NCBI GenBank assembly: GCA_003166055.1
Contig: PMWR01000407.1
Coordinates: 1,384-19,824, forward strand
Reading direction: 5' to 3'
Source of the DNA: Acidobacteriaceae bacterium
Lineage (GTDB): Bacteria; Acidobacteriota; Terriglobia; Terriglobales; Acidobacteriaceae
Length of the DNA stretch: 18,441 nucleotides
In this document: positions 14,178 to 18,441 of the stretch, piece by piece
Numbering within the stretch: position 1 is the first letter of the stretch
Layout: each line of letters opens with the position of its first letter
The notes under the pieces: generated by a model
Seen by the model: the letters and a program-made list of their open reading frames with translations, nothing else
Database searches by the model: none
What the model was told of the DNA's origin: nothing
Position numbers and translations under genes: made by a program

Positions 14178-15703
14178 CAGAATCTGTAGCCCGCTGCAAT
14201 TCCGATTACATCGCTCCAAGCGGTGGGCGAGTTCACATAGGACGATTCAATCCGGCGATACTCGATGGAATACACGAGATATGCACTCGGCCTGAAGATC
14301 ACGTTACTGGTGAAGGTTCGATTTCGAGCAAGATCGTAGTAACTGCTCGGTCCTGCGATCGCGTATGGCCGAAGCTGATAGGCCGGCACATCGTCGATTC
14401 CGAAGGCCTCATTGAATTCAAGCCGCTGATTGATCTTTTGTTTTGCCTGCATCCATCCGCCCATGTCGTCGAGTGTACGGAAGTAGGTTTCACCGTCGTA
14501 GACGGAATAAACAGAATCCTTGTACGCTCCGGCACCAAGGCCGCCTAGCGCCTGGCCGCGATAGGCGCTGCCCACCAGTTCAAAGTGCGAGAAGACCGGA
14601 AGATGAAAATCCGCAGTGCCTGCCCACGATTTGAAGTCTGGTCCGCCCGCGGTTCGATGCGGCGCGAAGAAGCCGCCAACGCCAAAATGTGTCGCGCTGT
14701 CGGCGATGGGATGGAGGAGGGACAGGCGCGCCTCTACTCCCGGCCAACGGCTCAGTTCCGCCGTGGAGGGAGCGATGAGTGGCAAGGTCGCAGCATTGGA
14801 GATGGTGCTGGGCGGGTTGGCTACATCGATCAGCGCCGCCTGCATCTCGATGGATGCGGCCCGATGAATCGGCAGTTCCTCGGAAACCCCAGCTTGTGGA
14901 TTCCATGCCCAAAGATTTCCCGACCATGCCAGCGCCGGTTCCGCCACTGCGGTCAGCGAAGTTGGAGCATCGGGGCTGAGGATTGGCCGATCCAGAGAAA
15001 AGAATGCTTTTGTGTGCTGCCAGTCCAGCTCCGCATGCGCGGTTCGCAAACGCACGGACCCAACCACATCTGTGTAGCCACTGTCGGGTTGGCCGCCATC
15101 GAAATCTATGCGAAGATCCGCGTGACTTTGGGAGCCGAAAACATGCGGTCCGCTGGCGTCGATTCCGAGCACGGATTGACGAAGCGAGGCCCCGGTTGTT
15201 CCGGGTCCGGACAAGGCAATCGTCGGCGCAGGAGCAGCGTCGACCGCGTGCGTATTCATAAAACCGTTGAACAAGATCATCCCGCTGAGCGTCACCGGAT
15301 ACCGCGACTCGCTTCCGACCTTTGCCTGTTCCTGTGCGGCGACCTGGGACTCCTGCATGTCTTGCTTTTCGCGCAGCTCTTCGACTGCCGCGGCCAGTTG
15401 CGTTGCCGCCGGGTTGGCTGCGGCATCGGGCGCGTTCTTTCCGGGAAGCCCTGCCTGCCCGCGCAGCGCGGACAGTTGTTGCTGAATGTCCTTCAGTTCG
15501 TGCTCCGACTGTTCGAGCTGTGCCTGCACCCGGATCATGAGCCCGTCGAGTTGTTCGATTTTCTCTGCCACGCTTTCCTGCGCTCTTGCGGAATGAGGCA
15601 GGCTGCTGAGGATAGCCGCAACAACCGCAACCGCTGTCCTTGCTGTTGCTGCGCGTGGAAGGCACTTTTTCAAAACAGTCCTGGCAGAGATTGTTGGTTT
15701 CAT
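14177..15703 (-). CDS. Outer-membrane beta-barrel protein with N-terminal coiled coil
   Basis: The product has 508 residues. The signal peptide is residues 1-41 (basic KKCLPRAATAR, hydrophobic AVAVVAAILSSL, cleavage after SARA). Residues 43-82 and about 102-128 have heptad character with many E, Q and L (EKIEQLDGLMIRVQAQLEQ), indicating a periplasmic coiled coil, as in trimeric porins that have an N-terminal coiled-coil segment. The rest is a strand-rich barrel ending GIAAGYRF with a C-terminal Phe, the usual signal for the BAM machinery. It resembles uncharacterised porin-like proteins; the substrate is unknown. The ATG overlaps the kinase stop in ATGA and the stop overlaps the cupredoxin start in TGATG, so translation of all three is coupled. 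Confidence 0.8.
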   Translation of the reverse strand: MKPTISARTVLKKCLPRAATARTAVAVVAAILSSLPHSARAQESVAEKIEQLDGLMIRVQAQLEQSEHELKDIQQQLSALRGQAGLPGKNAPDAAANPAATQLAAAVEELREKQDMQESQVAAQEQAKVGSESRYPVTLSGMILFNGFMNTHAVDAAPAPTIALSGPGTTGASLRQSVLGIDASGPHVFGSQSHADLRIDFDGGQPDSGYTDVVGSVRLRTAHAELDWQHTKAFFSLDRPILSPDAPTSLTAVAEPALAWSGNLWAWNPQAGVSEELPIHRAASIEMQAALIDVANPPSTISNAATLPLIAPSTAELSRWPGVEARLSLLHPIADSATHFGVGGFFAPHRTAGGPDFKSWAGTADFHLPVFSHFELVGSAYRGQALGGLGAGAYKDSVYSVYDGETYFRTLDDMGGWMQAKQKINQRLEFNEAFGIDDVPAYQLRPYAIAGPSSYYDLARNRTFTSNVIFRPSAYLVYSIEYRRIESSYVNSPTAWSDVIGIAAGYRF

Positions 15704-17538
15704 AACATCTCCATTTCAGTGCGGGTCGATGCCAGCATGAGAGGCGCACCGCCGCTCCTCGCGATTGACATGCGAAAAACCGTCTCACCCGGCCTGCTGC
15801 GCAACAGGGTGACGTTGCCTCCGTGTTCAGCCGCAATGCATTGAGTCAGTGTCAGTCCCAGGCCCGAGCCCTTCTGTTTCCCCTCGCTGACGAACGGCTC
15901 GAAGAGATTGTTCCGAATCCCGGCTGGAACTCCGTCTCCGTTGTCGGTTACTTCAATGACCAGCTCTGTCTCATGCGCCGCAAGATCGATCGAAACAGTG
16001 GGCACGGCGCCTGCGGAGCGCGGAGCCTGGCACGCGTTCAACAGGAGGTTATACACGGCACGTTCGATCTGCGTGGCGTCGATGGCGGCACTTGTCAAAT
16101 CCGGATCGCAGAGGTGAACTGAGAACTGAACGCCAGTGGCATCAGGATGCGCATGGATCATGCCCATCACTTTCTCGACAGTGGAGGCGACAGAATATTG
16201 CGCACGGCGGATGCCGGGCCCGGACCTGCTGATAATCAAGAGAGATTCCAGCAGGTCCGTTGTACCGTCCACCGCCGATCGAATCTCGCCAAGAATCTCG
16301 TTGCGATCTTCAACGGTGAGGTTACCAGTGGCGAGGAATTCCGAATTTGCGTAGACCGCGGCGAGATAGTGGCGCAGGTCGTGAGAAACGGAGCTGGCCA
16401 TGCGGCCGATGGTGGCTAGCCGCTCCGATTCCAACAGAGACTGGTTGGCTTGCAGAATCTCTTTCCGCATTCCCCCGAAAGCGGCGCTCAACTCACGCAC
16501 CTCGCGGGTGCCTCGATAGGGCAACAGATACGCACTATCCCCTTCAGCAAACGCACGCACGCCGGCAGCCAACTCCTCAAGCGGGCGCGTAACGGCGCGG
16601 GAGAGCAGAAACATCAGAACCGCGCCAAGCATCAGGGCAAGTACCCCTGCTGAAAGTACGATCCGGTCAATCTGCCGGATGGTTCGTTCTTCCTGATTGA
16701 GAGATTTCAATTCGATCAGCCGCAACGGATCAGCCGCATTCAATGAGAGAATGCGCACTACAGCGAGATACGATTCACCGCCGAGAACAACCTTGAACGG
16801 TTCCACCGGATGATTTGTGGTGGGCGTTTCCACGGCCGATACTTGCGTTTCCAGTTCCGGTTTCAATGAACTTGCCAGGAGGAGTCCGCCGGAAAGGAAG
16901 GACGCTTCCACGCCGGTTGCCTGGCTCAGCTGCTCGACAGCTGCGCGATCGATGGCGAATCCGGTGACCACATAACCAAGGACAGTGCCTTCCGATTGAC
17001 TGCCGAAATAAATCGGCCTGACGGAGCAGCCGAATAAGTGGCTGCCGCTTACCAGGAACGGGTTTGGTGCGCCGCTCACATACAACCGCAGATCCTTCCG
17101 CAGGGGCTCGCCGGCGGGCGATGCACCATTGAATGCGACAACAATACGCCCGTCGTGGTCAGCGAGCGCGAACAGATCGGCGCCACTCACTTTCCAGAAT
17201 TCCACGGCGCCGTCATCGATTGTCCTTTCGTCGTTGGTCGTCATCAGGGCCTTGAGGCTGGGCAGGTCGGCTAGCAGTGCATTCTCGCGATCGAGCGCTG
17301 CCTGTCGCTCCGCCTGAAACTTTGCGAAGATGGCGATGGAATCATCGAGGTCCGACGAGACGCTGCCGACGAACAGTGCCTGAAGAGGCTGGCGAATCGC
17401 CAGCACGCTCACCAGCGTCGTGCCTGCGATGATGCCGGCCATGGCAAGAGTCAGCAGCACGCGTGTGCGCAGCCCCCGAATCTCACGGGGAGAATTGGCC
17501 GTCGCCGTGAAAGCGTTTGTGATGGGTCCGTCCACCAT
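15700..17538 (-). CDS. Membrane-bound sensor histidine kinase with periplasmic sensor domain and HAMP
   Basis: The product has 612 residues. Membrane helix 1 is about 26-47 and helix 2 about 292-313. Between them lie about 240 periplasmic residues whose pattern (ADLFALADHDGRIVVAFNG, VLGYVVTGFAID) suggests a Cache-like sensor fold. HAMP is about 314-366 and the dimerisation helix has the phosphoacceptor H386 in SVSHDLRH. ATPase motifs are complete: N box N497/N501, G1 DNGDG (532-536), F box FEPF (546-549), G2 GSGLG (557-561). It should autophosphorylate and pass phosphate to the response regulator encoded just upstream (5-bp gap). What the periplasmic domain binds is not visible; the cotranscribed barrel and copper protein suggest a compound entering through the outer membrane or a redox state. 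Confidence 0.93.
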   Translation of the reverse strand: MVDGPITNAFTATANSPREIRGLRTRVLLTLAMAGIIAGTTLVSVLAIRQPLQALFVGSVSSDLDDSIAIFAKFQAERQAALDRENALLADLPSLKALMTTNDERTIDDGAVEFWKVSGADLFALADHDGRIVVAFNGASPAGEPLRKDLRLYVSGAPNPFLVSGSHLFGCSVRPIYFGSQSEGTVLGYVVTGFAIDRAAVEQLSQATGVEASFLSGGLLLASSLKPELETQVSAVETPTTNHPVEPFKVVLGGESYLAVVRILSLNAADPLRLIELKSLNQEERTIRQIDRIVLSAGVLALMLGAVLMFLLSRAVTRPLEELAAGVRAFAEGDSAYLLPYRGTREVRELSAAFGGMRKEILQANQSLLESERLATIGRMASSVSHDLRHYLAAVYANSEFLATGNLTVEDRNEILGEIRSAVDGTTDLLESLLIISRSGPGIRRAQYSVASTVEKVMGMIHAHPDATGVQFSVHLCDPDLTSAAIDATQIERAVYNLLLNACQAPRSAGAVPTVSIDLAAHETELVIEVTDNGDGVPAGIRNNLFEPFVSEGKQKGSGLGLTLTQCIAAEHGGNVTLLRSRPGETVFRMSIARSGGAPLMLASTRTEMEML

Positions 17539-17543
17539 CTCGA

Positions 17544-18290
17544 TCAGGGAACGAATTTGTACCCGGCGCCGTAGATGGTCAGCAGGTGACGGGGATCTGT
17601 GGGATTCGGCTCCAGCTTCTGCCGCAGTTTGAGGATTTGATTGTCAACCGTCCTGGTAGTCGGATAGCAGTTATAGCCCCAAACCTCATTCAGGAGTTCT
17701 TCCCGGCCGAGTACCCTCTCCGCGTGGTCGGTGAAAAACTTGAGCAGTCTGAACTCATGCGAAGTGAGTTGGATCGGGTGGCCGTTGCGGTGGACCGTCA
17801 TTCTCCTGAAGTCCACTTCGCAATCCGCAAAATGAAAGGACGTCGCTGTGGCGGGCTTGCGTCTGCGCCGGATTGCAGCCTGCACCCTCGCCATCAGTTC
17901 GCGTGGGCTGAACGGCTTGGTCACGTAATCGTCCGCACCAAGTTCCAACAGAAGCACCTTGTCTACCACTTCGGCAATTGCGCTGACCACAAGCACCGGT
18001 GTGTCGCTGGAAATCGCTTTGAACTTCTGGCACAGTTCGCGTCCCGATATCTGCGGAAGGATCAGGTCGAGTACGACGGCGACTGGATGACGCGAGCGGA
18101 ACAAATCGAGGCCGGTTTGTCCATCACCCGCTGTAATGACGTCGTAGTGCTCGGCGATGAACATTCTCTGCAGCACACGCTGCATCCTGGGGTCGTCTTC
18201 GACCACAAGGATCACGCCAAGATTTCCTTGAGATGACAATTCCTCCTGCTCGACGGCGGCAACACTCGATTCCCTGGCCATGGATTCCAT
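17544..18290 (-). CDS. OmpR/PhoB-family response regulator
   Basis: The product has 248 residues. The receiver domain is about 25-140 with acidic pocket E31/D32/D33 (VVEDDP), phosphoacceptor D75 (VVLDLILP), S103 and K125 (VTKPF). The winged helix-turn-helix effector is about 150-248, with VWGYNCYPTTRTVDNQILKLRQKL carrying the recognition helix and IYGAGYKFVP the terminal wing. It should bind tandem direct repeats one helical turn apart after phosphorylation by the kinase encoded next. Such a repeat lies 43 bp upstream of its own start, so autoregulation is likely. The start at 18290 has GGAGG only about four bases upstream; the ATG three codons later is an alternative, and the about 24 residues before the receiver are unusually long and polar. 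First gene of a four-gene operon. Confidence 0.94.
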   Translation of the reverse strand: MESMARESSVAAVEQEELSSQGNLGVILVVEDDPRMQRVLQRMFIAEHYDVITAGDGQTGLDLFRSRHPVAVVLDLILPQISGRELCQKFKAISSDTPVLVVSAIAEVVDKVLLLELGADDYVTKPFSPRELMARVQAAIRRRRKPATATSFHFADCEVDFRRMTVHRNGHPIQLTSHEFRLLKFFTDHAERVLGREELLNEVWGYNCYPTTRTVDNQILKLRQKLEPNPTDPRHLLTIYGAGYKFVP

Positions 18291-18332
18291 TTTCCTCCGA
18301 AATGCAGGCTGTCACTTCAATCTGCCGCGAAA

Positions 18333-18350
18333 ATGACAATGCAATGACAA
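18333..18350 (-). promoter_or_regulatory. Two-unit PhoB-like box upstream of the response regulator operon
   Basis: ATGACAA occurs at 18333-18339 and again, identical, at 18344-18350, 11 bp apart. On the coding strand of the operon this reads TTGTCAT-N4-TTGTCAT, very close to the PhoB box CTGTCAT-N4-CTGTCAT. It lies 43-60 bp before the response regulator start, a sensible place for an activator overlapping the -35 region. No clear -10 hexamer is visible. A single CTGTCAC at 18309-18315 lies between box and gene in the other orientation. Confidence 0.6.
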
Positions 18351-18441
18351 TTATCCTATTCAGTCAACCGAACCCCAATCGCCCGTGACTCGGAATCGGG
18401 ATGCCGTAGCATACCATTTTGCGAGATAATACGGAACCCTA
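18351..18441. other. Right-edge intergenic DNA
   Basis: Ninety-one bases upstream of the response regulator box, with no ORF, hairpin or further repeat that I can support. The next gene lies beyond the window. Confidence 0.4.

Noticed and set aside
14585..15844. 419-codon plus-strand ORF opposite the barrel protein gene
   Set aside because: It is antisense to a gene with a signal peptide, coiled coil and barrel end, and its translation is rich in R, C and W as expected for a shadow frame.

Overview
The window looks like chromosome of an Acidobacteriota bacterium (Terriglobia-like). The reasons are an Oar-type TonB-dependent receptor with an N-terminal carboxypeptidase-regulatory-like domain, moderately high GC, dense co-directional operons with 1-4 bp overlaps, and many Sec-exported redox proteins typical of a Gram-negative envelope. 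The taxonomic call is an inference from gene content only.

Layout. Bases 1-92 hold the last codons of a plus-strand gene, probably a tyrosine recombinase, followed by a strong hairpin (103-142). Bases 143-820 look degenerate: a doubtful minus-strand ORF coupled to the gene upstream and a doubtful 48-codon ORF with a good ribosome binding site. Bases 2981 to 827 (minus) form an operon: a small exported CuA-type cupredoxin, a membrane-attached monohaem cytochrome c and a nucleotidyltransferase-fold protein. Divergent from it, 3350-4716 (plus) encodes an outer-membrane barrel protein and a small periplasmic cytochrome c whose genes overlap by 4 bp. Bases 10747 to 4906 (minus) carry a TonB-dependent receptor split by a single-base frameshift near 9512, then an HPr-kinase-like ATP-binding protein and an MFS transporter. 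Bases 11172-13504 (plus) carry a polysaccharide flippase and a WecG/TagA/CpsF glycosyltransferase. Bases 18290 to 13446 (minus) form a tight four-gene operon: OmpR/PhoB-type response regulator, membrane histidine kinase, coiled-coil outer-membrane barrel protein and a plastocyanin-like cupredoxin.

How the parts may work together. The most striking pattern is a direct repeat of about 7 bp at exactly 11-bp spacing (TTGTCAT-N4-TTGTCAT or its complement). It resembles the PhoB/OmpR-family box. It occurs just upstream of the response regulator, twice in the divergent region between the cupredoxin/cytochrome operon and the barrel/cytochrome operon, and twice in the divergent region between the TonB receptor operon and the flippase operon. 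I infer that the local response regulator (17544-18290) or a close relative controls itself and all four other transcription units. That would make the window one envelope regulon linking copper and haem redox proteins, outer-membrane transport and surface polysaccharide. No binding or expression evidence is available from sequence alone.

No tRNA, rRNA, CRISPR array or complete insertion sequence was seen.
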